From Sclerodactyla briareus (Eukaryota > Echinodermata > Holothuroidea > Dendrochirotida > Sclerodactylidae), in the NCBI GenBank assembly GCA_026419785.1, contig JAODTK010005287.1, positions 112,001-176,000 on the forward strand: a DNA stretch of 64,000 nucleotides, written 5' to 3'. The notes beneath the pieces are model-generated. The model was not told the origin of the DNA, made no database searches, and was given only the letters and a program-made list of their open reading frames with translations. The translations under genes were made by a program, and so were the position numbers. Positions 47,691 to 58,684 of the stretch are shown piece after piece (position 1 is the first letter of the stretch; the number at the start of each line of letters is the position of its first letter).

Positions 47691-48699
47691 GTGTACGCAC
47701 AGTGACCTAAGGTTATTCGTTACACAATGCGATGAAGGGCTCTCTAAGACTTTTGCCAGTCAAATACTCCCGTTTTCTAGCGTGCGTTTGGCAATTTTTG
47801 CACAGGTATAAAATATTTATGAAATTGTTTCACCTTTCTTGGAGACTGGGAAGAAATGGTATACATGAACCGATCTTCTGATAAGTTTGATACTGAGGCA
47901 AGAAAGATGTCCCATGACTTTGTACTGGGTTAGCTCTGTTTACATCTATGTTAGTGACGTCAGTAGGTGATATCTTCCTACTGTGACATAAGGCATTTTG
48001 CGCATATCTCAAAGACTAATTGAAGGTATTCACACAGTAAGAGCAAATTCGCTAAGCCTATGTGCACACCAAAATAAAGTCTAGTCAGACCTATTATCAG
48101 TGTTGGAAACACCCATTAACTTTTCAACTTTTTATAAGAATATGGAAAATGTGGGCTTGCTCTCATTTACATGAATTTATCATTCCTCCAACCACATCAA
48201 TGATTTTTCATTGTTAAGGCACGCATCGCACGCCATGTCTGTTTCATTTACAGCTATAGTATGTGCATGACAGTTTTGATCCCATGACCTTTTACGCAAA
48301 ATAGGCATATTGCGGTGCAATGTGGGATAGTCTGATGGCAGGCCCCTGCGAACGATTTTAATACTGAGGGTGCTGAGCTCTCCTGACCAAACAGAACCTC
48401 ACCGTACCCCCTACACAAAAACCTTACATTTCGTCATTTTCATTTTGCAGATTTCGTTTTGCAATTTGTTATATTTTTTTTCATAGTTTTAATTTCATAG
48501 CGAATCGCGTGATTCGATTAGACAGTACACCATGATATTACCCGCGGTAACGGTACCTAATCAGCAGCAAGAGGGCAAGTGAGGGTCCCGATTATGACCG
48601 CGTCAAGTGAGGGTATAAGAGAAGGGAGTGTCCATCGTCCCTTTTGAAAATTCTGGTTGTTTCGAAGATTACAAAATGTTTGATACTAGATCAATGAGC
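47691..48699. other. Unannotated sequence
   Basis: No exon or clear repeat recognised. It abuts the satellite copy and TTAA element cluster on its right. Confidence 0.4.
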
Positions 48700-48876
48700 T
48701 GAAAATGTCCGGCTTTTCATATATCACTGATAATCATCCACTTTACCGTCATAGGGTAGAAAGATTTTTGTGTTTTTACCAGACCCCCAGATGGAAGGAA
48801 ACGGCAATTCCAGCGACGTTATGGCAGTACGCAACGTCCCGAAAATTGGCATAAAAATTCAGAATTTCACATAAAC
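48700..48876 (+). repeat. Satellite monomer, left part (about 180 bp unit)
   Basis: AGACCCCCAGATGG...AACGGCAATTCC...GCAACGTCCCGAAAATTGGCAT matches the copies at 54,375 and 54,559 in the same orientation. It breaks off at TTAA (48,877-48,880). Confidence 0.7.
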
Positions 48877-48880
48877 TTAA

Positions 48881-49153
48881 ACTGGATTTGGAATCTGTGA
48901 ACTACGAATACTTACCCCATAGTCCTTTGCACCCCACCCCGCGCCATGGAAACTGGCAAACTTTTACAGTAGTCCGGCTGGCACCCTATCGTCCTTTATG
49001 TTTTCTAGGCAGAGGCGTTCAAGGGATTGAGGGGGGAGGCACCGCGATCTGGGCGAGGAGGGGACGCCCCGTGATGGCCCGAGGAAGTGGGAGGTTAGGG
49101 TGGGTACGTCCAATATGGGGTAAGTATTAGTAGTTCACAGATTCACAAACCAG
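48881..49153. mobile_element. 273-bp MITE with TTAA flanks
   Basis: TTAA lies immediately on both sides (48,877-48,880; 49,154-49,157). The terminal inverted repeats are about 38 bp (left CTGGATTTGGAATCTGTGAA...CTTACCCCATA; right exact inverse apart from a few changes). The interior CACCCCACCCCGCGCCATGG...CAGTAGTCCGG recurs at 10.1, 22.8 and 54.2 kb. No coding capacity. TTAA duplication is typical of the piggyBac superfamily, but the terminal bases are not the usual CCC. Confidence 0.8.
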
Positions 49154-49789
49154 TTAAGTTTGTGAAATCTATTTCACTTACTCAACACACCCCATATTGC
49201 ACTTTGCACCAGGACTTGCACAGGGCCACTGGAGGCGGATCCGTGCCGTCACGAAACAGGGTTGTGGTCGTGTAGATGCAGAGCGCCCTCTTGCCGGCTA
49301 GGCCGAGACTTGTGTTGGAAAAGGCCAGCATGGAACGAACGTCGTGTGGTAAACCCCATCGACGCTCGCCATACCGTCTCGCGAAGAAGCGTAGCTCGGG
49401 CGAACGAGGAGGGCCTACTGTAGGCTCGCGGTGCACGGGTAGTGCACATGTGCCCCCTAGCGAAACCTTGCTCAGAGATCTGCTGACCTTGTGAGGCTCT
49501 CTATCCCACGTAATGAGAAAGCCTGGTGTCTATCCGGAGAGAAAGCTGACTACATAGAAGAGATTGATGCGTTGACGGACGAACTTCGTTTTCACCCCAG
49601 TACCAGTGCCGTGACCCGCACCGTACACCCACACCTAGACGCTCACCGTGAATAATTCCGCCGGTGCAGGGGTACGTCCTCTCGACATGTGAACCCGCCC
49701 ACGGACTTTGCCGTGGGTCGACCCAACCGCCTCGAAGAGCTGACACCTGTTCGGAATGTCGAAAGAGTAGGTGCGCGGGTGCGACCCGA

Positions 49790-50530
49790 AGGCTTAGGAT
49801 TACCATCTGGCCTGGGATGGGCCTAAAGAGTCGGATCACGGGTAGCCCACCCACGGCTCGGGATAGTCGATCTGGCTCAGGAGGGCATAAATGAGTCGGC
49901 AGGCCCGATCCTCTGCGCGGTAGGGCCGACCTCACACAGGAGGGAGGGAGAGTCGGACTACGGCTATGGAAGCCTGGTGAACCAATCCCAGGGGATCGAT
50001 GCCCAAGGGAGCCGGCAGGAAGAGTGGGACCACTGCTCTGGAGAGTCGGCAGGCTCGATCCTCGTCTCGGTAGAGCTGGATTTCACCCAGGAGGGCAGAA
50101 GATATGCCCTGCTCCGGTGAGTGCGGCAGGTCGATCCTGGCGGCTTCTGTAGGGCCGATCTCACAAGGAGGGCAGGAAGAGTCGGCTCCGGCGAATGCAA
50201 GCCCGGGATGAATCGAACCCCTGCGCAGGGGAGCTGTCTTCGGATCTTGAAGAGTCCGTCCTCTCTCAAGAGAGACGGGAAAGTCGACCATCGGCTCGGG
50301 GCGGGTTGTCTGGCTCAGGAGAGTCCGGAGAAGTGGTATGAAGGCTCCGAGGGGTCGGTAAGTCTAACCCTCGGCCCGGGATCCCGTCTGGCCCAGTCCG
50401 GCTGCTAGATTCAGACCCACTGGACTGGAAAACCGGGAAGGCCCGACGCATCGGCTCGGAGAGCCCCTCTAAATCAGGAGGCCGAAGAAGTCCGACCACA
50501 CCCCCGGAGGGTCGGAAGGGTCCGCCACCG
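49790..50530. repeat. GC-rich irregular array, about 55-60 bp units
   Basis: Repeated text is of the type GAGTCGG.C, ACGGCTCGGGA, CTGGCTCAGGAGGGCA (49,871; 49,933; 50,085; 50,160; 50,310). Many open frames here on both strands are shadows of low stop frequency. Confidence 0.65.
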
Positions 50531-50744
50531 CTCGCGAAAAAACGGCGACAAGACGGTTTTCACGGCTCTGGAGAGCCTACCCACGTCTTCGTAGGGCATA
50601 CCCGTTTCGGTAAGGCCGGAAGAGACGTCACAACGGCTCTGAAGGCAGACCCGCTCTGGAGTCTCTAGTGAGACAAGTCCCAGCTGGGAACAGGACGCCC
50701 CCCAAAAACCGTGGCACCCGCTGTCAGCGGGGTCCGGCCTAGCC

Positions 50745-51310
50745 CTGTCTGTAACCGGCCGGCTTTAGGGAGCCACGGCTCCTCGGGTAAGCCGTTGCTC
50801 CGTGAAATGGGCCGGACGGTTTCTGTCTCTCAGCGAACGGGCGGGTCGGTCGAGCGAACGTGCTGAACTTCAGAAAAAACGCGTCCGACGTGAGGTGATG
50901 ACTGCGTTGGTAGCCCTGGGGTCCCGGGGTATACGGCAGGGCCGGCTGAAGGGAGCACGGCTACCTCTGGGGTGAGCCGGCCTGCTCCGTAAACGGGCCG
51001 TGTTTCTGTCTTCAGGGGACAGGGCGGGTCGATCGGCGACTTGCTGGCTTCGGTGAAAGCGCTCCGACGTGAAGTTTTTGGATGACTTCGTCGAAGTAAG
51101 CCATTGGGTCCATGGCGTAGAACCGGCAGAGACGGCTGCAGAGAGCACGGCTACCTCTGGGTAAGCGTTGCCCGTAAACGGTCCGTATGGTCTGTCCCCA
51201 TCGGACCGGTCGTGGTCGATCGAGCCGAACGTGCTGCTTCGTGGAAAGCTCGTGCGTCTTGAAGGTGATAACTGCTCCAAGGAAGCAATAGGGTCCACGG
51301 AGAGAGCGAC
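50745..51310. repeat. GC-rich tandem array, 187-bp monomer x3
   Basis: GGGAGC.ACGGCTACCTC...GTAAACGGGCC...GGGCGGGTCGATCG.G...GTGCTGCTTC...GCTCCGACGTGAAG recurs at 50,767, 50,954 and about 51,140, spaced 187 bp. Confidence 0.8.
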
Positions 51311-52904
51311 GAGAATCTAACTCAGCCGAAACGGGAAACGTCGCGAGACTGCTTACTAGTCAAGTAGCCTAACAATGCGAGACGATTTCCGCCAGCCAAA
51401 CTCCGGCGTCATATGCCGGCCGTTTCCTGGTCCGTTAGGGGCCCCCGTATCTTCAGCAAAGCTGCTATGTAGGCGAGCCCTCTAGAGCCTCGGCTACGGA
51501 GGTGAGCGAGAGTGGACCTGGTAAGAACCCGAGGGAAGTACCAACTGCTTGTCTCTCCCACGGAAGCATTACGCTTGGAAGCCCGACACTGACCGGAATA
51601 AACGGCCCCTTGCCTCGACTGGCACGGCTGTACTGTTCGCCAATAGTGGCGCCTCACCTCCGCCCCGGTGACCCTCCTCCCGGGTGGGGGGGCAGGCTAG
51701 ATAGGAGTCCTTTCCCCTGCGAACACTAGGAGTCTTCCAGCTCAGTGGCCCCACCGCCCGCTGATTGCTCTTTAAAGAGATCTGACTCTGGCAGGGGTGG
51801 CGCTCCTGGGGCGGCCGCAGCAAACCCCGCCGCTGACTCCGAGCGCTCCCTAGTCTAGGGGGGATGCTTATACGATCCTGACGTAGACCTGTGGTAGAGG
51901 ACTCCTTCCCCAGCGGCTCCCTTCAGGACTTAATTTATTCAAGTCCCGCTAGCCGCACCTTCTTCGAAATATCCCGCTATGGAGGCCCCGCCTCGTGGAT
52001 GGCTGACTGAAGGCAACTCTTTACCGCCGGCTGGTCACCAGGGCCCATGCGCTGCCCATGGGGCCTTAAGTCACCCGCGGTCAAGTCTGACAGACTGGCC
52101 CTGGATAGAGGGCCCCGACGCAACGAAAGCGATAGAGTCACTTGTATAGCGTCAGCGTAGCGCGTGTCCCGAACGTAGTAACGATGTCGGAGAGGACCGA
52201 GACCAGTCTCTGGCGATGCGGGACTTAACAACGTCCCTCGCCGAAAAAAAAAGACCGCCACCGCTAATTCCTCGCCCTAGGTTTATCGGGATCAAGGCAC
52301 ACTAACAGGATGCTTCCATCCGACCCCCATGTGGACACCGCGGTACAAGCCTCGCGCCGCTCCTGGGGTGTAACACACTGCTTCCACTTGCGTCGCATGC
52401 TGACAAGGACACTCTCGGCGCTACGGCAGTTTTCGGACTGACTGCCTCGTACCCCCCGGAGACCTCCGAGAGATCTCGGTATCGGGGAGCGTCTTGTCGT
52501 CTTTTCCTTCCCCCTCTTGCCCGGACCCACAGCTGTTTCTGTTTTCTTCTGTTTGGGCGCCCGCGGCCTAACTCCCTACGAGGAGGCCCGGGAGGTCAAG
52601 GGCGTCAAGGCCTTACGGGCCCCGGAACTTCGGCCGCTCAACTGTCTGAAAAAACCGGCGAAACTGGTTGAACAGGCGCCCGGCGTGGCCCCCGCAAGGC
52701 TCGCGCTTGCTATCCAATGTGAACTTCTTTGCCTAGCCGCTATCCGAGCAGAGACCTTTCTGGGAAGATGTTTGACGATGTAGGCTGTGCCTGTAGTGCT
52801 TGGATCGATCCCAAAAATGTCCACTGTATCCCTGGTCCCCTGGCGCTGGGCTGATGCCTGAGCCGTACCGTGCCCGCCGGATCTCCGCTGCCGCGGGAAC
52901 CGGT
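51311..52904. other. GC-rich unique spacer-like DNA
   Basis: No repeats and no recognisable rRNA segments. I looked for conserved 18S, 5.8S and 28S motifs on both strands and found none. Frames up to 124 codons on both strands look like low-stop GC-rich noise. Confidence 0.5.
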
Positions 52905-53430
52905 CCCAAACGCACGTCGTCGGGACCCGGCCGTTTTCGAGGTGTCCCACACCCCGATCTGACCCGGCTGGGCCGGCCCGACCTTAATTGTCGGGACCCC
53001 CCGGCCATCCCGAGGTGTAACCCCACCCCCCCGTTCGGCCCGGCTGTGCCGCCCGACCTAGCGTTGTTCGGGACCCCCGGGCCGTCCCGAGGTTAACCCA
53101 CCCCGTTGCGACCCGGCTGTCCGTCCCTCGACCTCCTCCTGTCGGGACCTCCGGTCCGTCCCGAGGTGTAACGACACCCCGTTTCGGGCCCGGCTTGGGC
53201 CAGCCGACCTCTCCTGTCGGGACCCCCCGGGCCGTCCCGATGTGTAACTACACCCCGTTCGGACCCGGCAGTGCCGGCGCCGACCTTACCAGTAGGGCCT
53301 GGACCAGGCAAAGTCGAGCCACCCTCGGCCCGCCCTGCCTGGGTCGGGCCCGACCTCACCTGTCGGGACTCCGGACCGTCCTGAGGTTTAACGACCCCCG
53401 TTCGGGTCCGGCGCCGAGGGACGGACCAGC
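52905..53430. repeat. GC-rich tandem array, about 74-bp monomer x7
   Basis: TGTCGGGACCCCCCGG.CCGTCCCGAGGTGTAAC...CCCGTTCGG.CCCGGC recurs at about 52,919, 52,992, 53,066, 53,140, 53,216, 53,297 and 53,360. Each unit contains a self-complementary CGGGACC...GGTCCCG-like core. Confidence 0.85.
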
Positions 53431-53794
53431 AGAGCCGGCCACCTCGACGTGCGAGACGAGCCATTTCGGCCCGCCCCGCCAGCTTTAGGGTCCTGCTGCC
53501 CAGAGCTCTATTCCTGTGGGACTCAACGGTGCTAACGAGCACCTTCCCACGGCCCCCAAGGGCCAAGCTCGGGCACTCCCTCTTCTTTCGATCGCCGCCA
53601 TATCAAATGGTCTTTCTGCCGTTGGTTAGTACTCTTCCGTAGACAAGGCGTCCACTCACGCGTTCCTCTGTCCAGGTAGCGAATGGCCGAAAGGTCCGTG
53701 TAGCCGACACACTTTCCCCCGTATCTGGAGGAAAGTCCCCGCTACGGAAAATATCCTTCAGGAGTTATACCTCCTCCCGACGATATACAATAAC

Positions 53795-54095
53795 AATCAC
53801 AAATCGGAATCACTCCCGACATGACATGTGATATGTAATAATACGAGTGTATGGCAGTATAAGATGAACAAAATAACATACACAGCCGATAACGAACGTA
53901 TACCATACGTGATATCAACACCGCATAGAATCAATCATTCCGACCTGATATGCGATATGTCATAATACATTTATCGGTTACTGGTCCTGTAAAGACTATA
54001 CAAAATACAATGACATCGGCCCATTACAATACCACAAATAGGAATCACTTCCGACATGATAAGCGAAATGTCTTAGTACGAGTTTTTACTAGCCA
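53795..54095. repeat. AT-rich tandem array, about 110-130 bp x3
   Basis: GGAATCACTCCCGACATGACATGTGATATGTAATAATACGAG-like copies lie at 53,806, 53,934 and 54,041, inside the right part of the 5.1-kb element. Confidence 0.7.
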
Positions 54096-54262
54096 AGACG
54101 TCTATCTCTTCATATTCTAACTTAGAAACGTTCACTGGCAAAATAAGAAGGCCTAATGGTTGCCATTCCGGACTACTGTACAAAGTTGCCAGATGTTCAA
54201 TGGCGCGGGGTTGGTGGCAAAGTGCAATATGGGGTAAGTTGAAGTAAGTGAAATCGATTTAA

Positions 54263-54660
54263 TATTTCTAGAACGTTTCTGGAAGGAACTGATGGATTGT
54301 GTATTCCTTACAATTTCGGCCACCGCTACCCCATCGTTGGGCCGCATAGGGTACAGGGAAATTTCGTTTTATACAGACCCCCCAGATGCAGAAACGGCAA
54401 TTTTCCCTGACCGTATGGAAGTAAGCACAACATCCCCAAAATTGACAAATAAATTAATGAAATGTATATCTCAGAAACCACTTTGACGGAGCTACTTTAT
54501 TTCAGTACAATGTCGCGCCACCATCAGTTTATGCGTACCGTAACAATAAACTTCTTACAGACTACCCCCCCAGATTGCAGGGAGCGGCAACTTCCCGCGA
54601 CTTATTGCATATGCAAATCTACTAAAATTGACACGTAAATTTCTGAAACTGATCGATGTT
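54263..54660 (+). repeat. Satellite array, about 184-bp monomers
   Basis: CAGACCCCCCAGAT...CGGCAA...CCCCAAAATTGACA...TCTCAGAAACCAC occurs at 54,375 and 54,559, continuing the monomer cut at 48,876. Confidence 0.7.
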
Positions 54661-54902
54661 AATCCTTACCTTTCTTCATCTGTCTCTCCAGTCCTACCAT
54701 ATCCATGTCTTATAGATATTTCCTCGAGGACCCTTCCAATGGGTTAGAGGCTGCCGCAGATGAAAATTTGTCTTGAACATCACTGTCATGGAAAATGTGT
54801 TGCATTTTTCCGGGCCTTTGCTTGAACGGATTGAGCCAGTCACGACATTTGGTCATTTGTCTCGCCTGAATCAAGTCCAGGAAAAGACTTATGGTCACTA
54901 TG

Positions 54903-54990
54903 GAGTGTGCGTGTCGGTGTGCGTGTCGGTGTGTGTTGTGTGGTGTGTTTGTGTGTGTGTTGTGTGTGTGTGTGTGTGCGTGTATGTCAC
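54903..54990 (+). repeat. Interrupted (TG)n microsatellite
   Basis: GTGTGCGTGTCGGTGTG... runs for about 85 bp. Overlapping Cys/Val-rich frames are artefacts. Confidence 0.9.
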
Positions 54991-55219
54991 ACTTTCTCGT
55001 TGTGTCGGATTTTCAACGAAACTTGGTGTGTGGTCTACCATGGTTCCGAGGAATTTAACAGTGAAGTCAGGGTCACTGGTAGGTCTCTCAATTTGTGTAT
55101 TTTTTATGCAATTTCAACGTTCGTTTGATTCTCACAAAGCTTGGTAGATTTGATCCACTTTTGATCCAGATCATTTTGAATGTACAGCTGGGGTCAGTAG
55201 AAGTCATTGTATGTGCTTA

Positions 55220-55630
55220 AATTGCATAATTTCCCTTTCAAACTTTGGTAAGAATTTTTGGCCAAACTCAGTAGGTTTGGTCCGTTCCATTTTCTGGATC
55301 TGATGTGTTTGATGTTAGGGAATTTGAATTCCATCTAATAATAGCTTCTGTTAGAATACGCACTGAGGAACGAGTAACCGCAAGCTCCTGTGACATTTCA
55401 CTGCTGTTTATATACGCTATTGTATGTTGCCTAATTTTGCATAATTTATTCCATTTCCAACTTGGTAAAGATTCGCCAACTTGTAGTTATTGTCCTCGTT
55501 AAAATTTTCTGGACCTGATGTTTTTGATGTTCATGAATTTGATTGAATTCCAACATTTAATAGCTTCTGTTAGAATAAGGCCCTGAGAACGAGTAAACCG
55601 TACTCCTGTGACAGATTGCTGTTTAGCTGC
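55220..55630. repeat. Tandem duplication, about 217-bp unit
   Basis: AATAGCTTCTGTTAGAATA...GAACGAGTAA...CTCCTGTGACA at 55,345 and 55,562, with CTGATGTNTTTGATGTT and TTGCATAATTT at matching offsets. A third, weaker copy may start near 55,000. Confidence 0.75.
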
Positions 55631-55639
55631 CAACAAGCA

Positions 55640-57094
55640 AAACCCTCTCTTACCCAACCATTTTAATTAGTTGCTTATACCATATTTAAAAGTTGACATT
55701 TTCCTTTTCTCCTCTTCTTGCCTGGGGACTGGGTACGATGTGCAGGTTCTAAAACTATTTTGGGACATCCTTTACTGCTGCATGGGGATAGTTGTTTTGG
55801 TGTGTGGGGAAGGTGGGGGAGGTTTGCTGCCTGGCAGGAGGAGTGGCATGTTCCTGGCTGCTTGGAAATCCAAGGCAATGGAATATGAAGGAGAGGATTT
55901 TAAAAGGCACGGGAGCCCGGGCTGCTAGGGGATTTTAGAACATTTCAAGTTTGATTTGGGTCAAAGAAGTTATTTGACTGAGTGATAAAACTTCATTCCA
56001 ATTTTGGGTCTTTATGGAGAGAAGAGAGTGGGGTGGCATGAAGACGAAAAAAGCAATTGAGAACTTTTGTCAACAAGAGTCAACTTATTGGTCAGTTATT
56101 TTAAGGAACTTTTAGGAATTTTTCATGTGTGTTAATCTGTGAAATATGCAATGTTCTTTGACATGACGATGGTCTGCATGAACTAGTTGGAGGTGCCTAG
56201 TGTTAGTGTAGTGAATAATAGAAACCACCGATCTCGCAACTAAGCAGAACACTTTTTTGGCGATCGCTTCGTTTCGGATTAGTTTCCGCTCAAAGTTTTT
56301 CGTCCAATTTCTCTCTCAGGTCTCGAATTGTTTCGCCCCGCTTCGCACCTGTATAGTTCAATAGCTCAAAACCATCACTAAACTCTATACTATGTGCACA
56401 ATCCCCTGCCCTGTTGTGTTTTCGTACGCTCTTCGTCTTCCGTGAAAAACATCACGTCAGGGTGGCAAAGCAATCTGAAATAAGGATCAGAAGTAGACTA
56501 AACTGATTGCAGTGTTAAGAAAATGGCAGTTGGATTCCAGCAGTTGTTTGTGTGGGGAGGGGGGGGTGTGCAACATTGAAAATCAGTCCTAAACCAATTC
56601 TCCTCGTGGCCCTACCATATATGTTCCCCCCACTTGAATGAGCTCTGTACACAAAACATATTTGCCAGAATCTGCGAAGTTATTGTACAACGTTAACCCA
56701 CTGTATTATAAAGGTAGGGAACGATAGGATACAGATTTTTTTCGTTTTTTTTGCATTTCGGCGTCTCACCAAGAAATTTAAACAATCTCAATGAGAAATA
56801 TAAGTTTAGACATCAAGTACCGGAATAACAACTTATGCAGCCAGCTGATCGAAACCCTTGGAAGAATGGAGAAGGGGGGACCCGGATAACCAAATTTTGT
56901 GCAAATATTGATCCATGCCAGCTCCAAGCTCAAAAATCGACTGGGGTGCTGGACACAATTACCTGAATCGGTAGGGGGGCAACCCTACAACCCCCCCCCC
57001 CTTCGCAGGGGCCTGTTCTGAGCATGCTGATCCTTCAGGGGGCAGTTTTGTGATTGGAAAAACACTTCTAAATTCAATTTATCTTCCTATTGTC
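55640..57094. other. Unannotated sequence
   Basis: No exon recognised. Contains G-runs at 56,558-56,566 and a C-run at 56,990-57,001. Confidence 0.4.
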
Positions 57095-57320
57095 TGGGCA
57101 TATTCTCTCAAAATTTAGTATGTTGTTCCCCATAATTTTTACATCTTGTCGTGACGAATCTGACTTATGTGTCATTTTTTGCCAGTAAAAATATATTTTA
57201 CCCGCTGAAATTCCTATTTGGACTTCAGAAATTGCTCCCTCTTGCCCCCTAAGCTAGACCACAATGCACGCGAGAGGCTATCGCGAAAATGCCTAATTAA
57301 ATCCTCTCAGAGAGACACAA
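57095..57320 (+). repeat. Interspersed repeat family R3, copy 2
   Basis: AGTATGTTGTTCCCCATAATTTTTACA...CCCGCTGAAATTCCTATTTGG...AAGCTAGACCACAATGCACGCGAGAGG matches 47,455-47,690. Confidence 0.7.
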
Positions 57321-58094
57321 GCAACAGGTATAAATTGGTAAACCTATCAAAAACTGTCGCTCACCGCAATAGCCGATACGTAGTTTTGAATTCGGCCCGG
57401 ACTGTGAGACTGACTGGACGACACGACACACTATCAAATAATATCCATGAATGAAACATCTAATTGGAACTAGTATCCGCAGTGTGAAATATCACGAAAT
57501 CGTAGGTGTAATTAGGTGCACAGCACGCAATACGTACCTTTAAATAATCCCACCTGGTTCTAATTTGTGCATGTCAGACTCCTCAGGCCTCACATTCCAG
57601 ACACGTACTTGCACTTTGCAGGCACCATCTAACGTACATCAGTCAAAACAGGTATCCGGTCGGTTACAACATTTGGATCGGGAAATTACCTAGGACTGGG
57701 CTTCCGCAACGCGCGGTACGCGGTACGTATAGTAGTGAAGTTGGTTGACTCGCTGGGGGTCCATCCATGAAATGCGTGCACTACGGCCCGTTAAAAACGA
57801 GTCACACAATTACCTTTTTCTAGCGGTCGAATTGACGGTTACGGGATGCATACATCAAACGATGTATCTCAATATTGCTCGGACTCACTGTTCTATGAGA
57901 TGGGGATAGTACGTCTGCTGCAGAATATTGAAGGGTACCACTACCGGTGGCTCAAGTCAGAAAATGCGTAGTGGTGGCGCGCGATCACGAACCTTATGCA
58001 GTTCGAGGGAGGGCTCGTCATAGAGCAGATGTTGAAAGAATCGGAAGACAGGAAAAAGACGTGGTGGTGTGCCTGTTAGCACCACAGTGAAGTT
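57321..58094. other. Unannotated sequence
   Basis: Nothing recognised; GC-richer than average with several CGCG sites. Confidence 0.4.
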
Positions 58095-58345
58095 CAGTAG
58101 ACAGTGTGTCCGAATCTCATCTGTGAAGAAAGCAAATAAATTCTTGGGAATTATAAAGTGGAACTTTTCTAACTTAACAGCAGAGTCATATTGAATTTGT
58201 ACAAGTCCCTAGTGAGGCCAACCGTTGACCACTTGGACTTATTGCATACCCATCTGGAAACCATACCTGAAGAAAGTCATTACCTTGTTAGAAGGGGTGC
58301 GGCGAAGGATGACAAAAATGATACCGGCAATGACCGGAAGAACGT
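58095..58345 (+). mobile_element. LINE RT C-terminal fragment
   Basis: The plus strand reads, with frameshifts, KKANKFLGIIKWNFSNLT, CTSP, IPIWKPYLKKVITLLEGV and RRRMTKMIPA. This matches the 'A-N-x-x-LGIIKR-F ... LYKSLVRP-LEY ... W-PYLKKD-x-x-LE-VQRRATKMIP' segment after the reverse transcriptase of many LINEs. Confidence 0.8.
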
Positions 58346-58684
58346 AAGGAAAGACTACAATAACTAGGATTGATGACCATTCAACAACGTCCATGACTCT
58401 TCAGGATCTTTATCCATTTTTCAACATTTTTCCAATCCCTAATTGGGCATGAGATTTGTAGAGATCATACAGGCAGTGCGTACTACGTGCGGGGAGACGT
58501 TGGGGGGCGCACGCCCCCCATGAAAATGCCGCCCCCAGATAACGCCTCCCCCCCCCAGTGGAAATCTGGCTGAAAACATATATCGGGTCCTAGCTATAGC
58601 TTTGGTGCATCCTACGACCAGGGTGATTAGAACTTTAGGTATAATAATTCAATTTTGCCTCAAAATGTCATTTTTTCAAGCTCA

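Larger units (their letters stand above)
49158..54258. mobile_element. 5.1-kb TTAA-bounded element carrying GC-rich tandem arrays
   Basis: The left end abuts the TTAA at 49,154-49,157 and reads AAATCTATTTCACTTACTCAAC then ACCCCATATTGCACTTTG. The right end, inverted from TTAA at 54,259-54,262, reads AATCGATTTCACTTACTTCAAC then TTACCCCATATTGCACTTTG. The two ends match over about 45 bp. Between them lie about 4.5 kb of GC-rich DNA with three tandem arrays, then an AT-rich array, then about 90 bp of MITE-like subterminal sequence (54,165-54,210). No transposase frame was found. Outside the right TTAA the satellite resumes (TATTTCTAGAAC against TATATCTCAGAAAC), as expected for an insertion. Alternatives are two MITEs in opposite orientation flanking unrelated ribosomal spacer DNA, or a misassembly. 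Confidence 0.55.

Noticed and set aside
50195..50235. Antisense tRNA-like text (GGGATGAATCGAACCCCTG)
   Set aside because: No D-arm or acceptor stem around it, and it lies inside the irregular GC-rich array.
49160..53760. rRNA genes in the GC-rich block
   Set aside because: None of the strongly conserved 18S, 5.8S or 28S motifs could be seen on either strand; only spacer-like repeats remain.
54773..55147. Cys/Val-rich frames at the TG repeat
   Set aside because: Produced by translating the (TG)n microsatellite.
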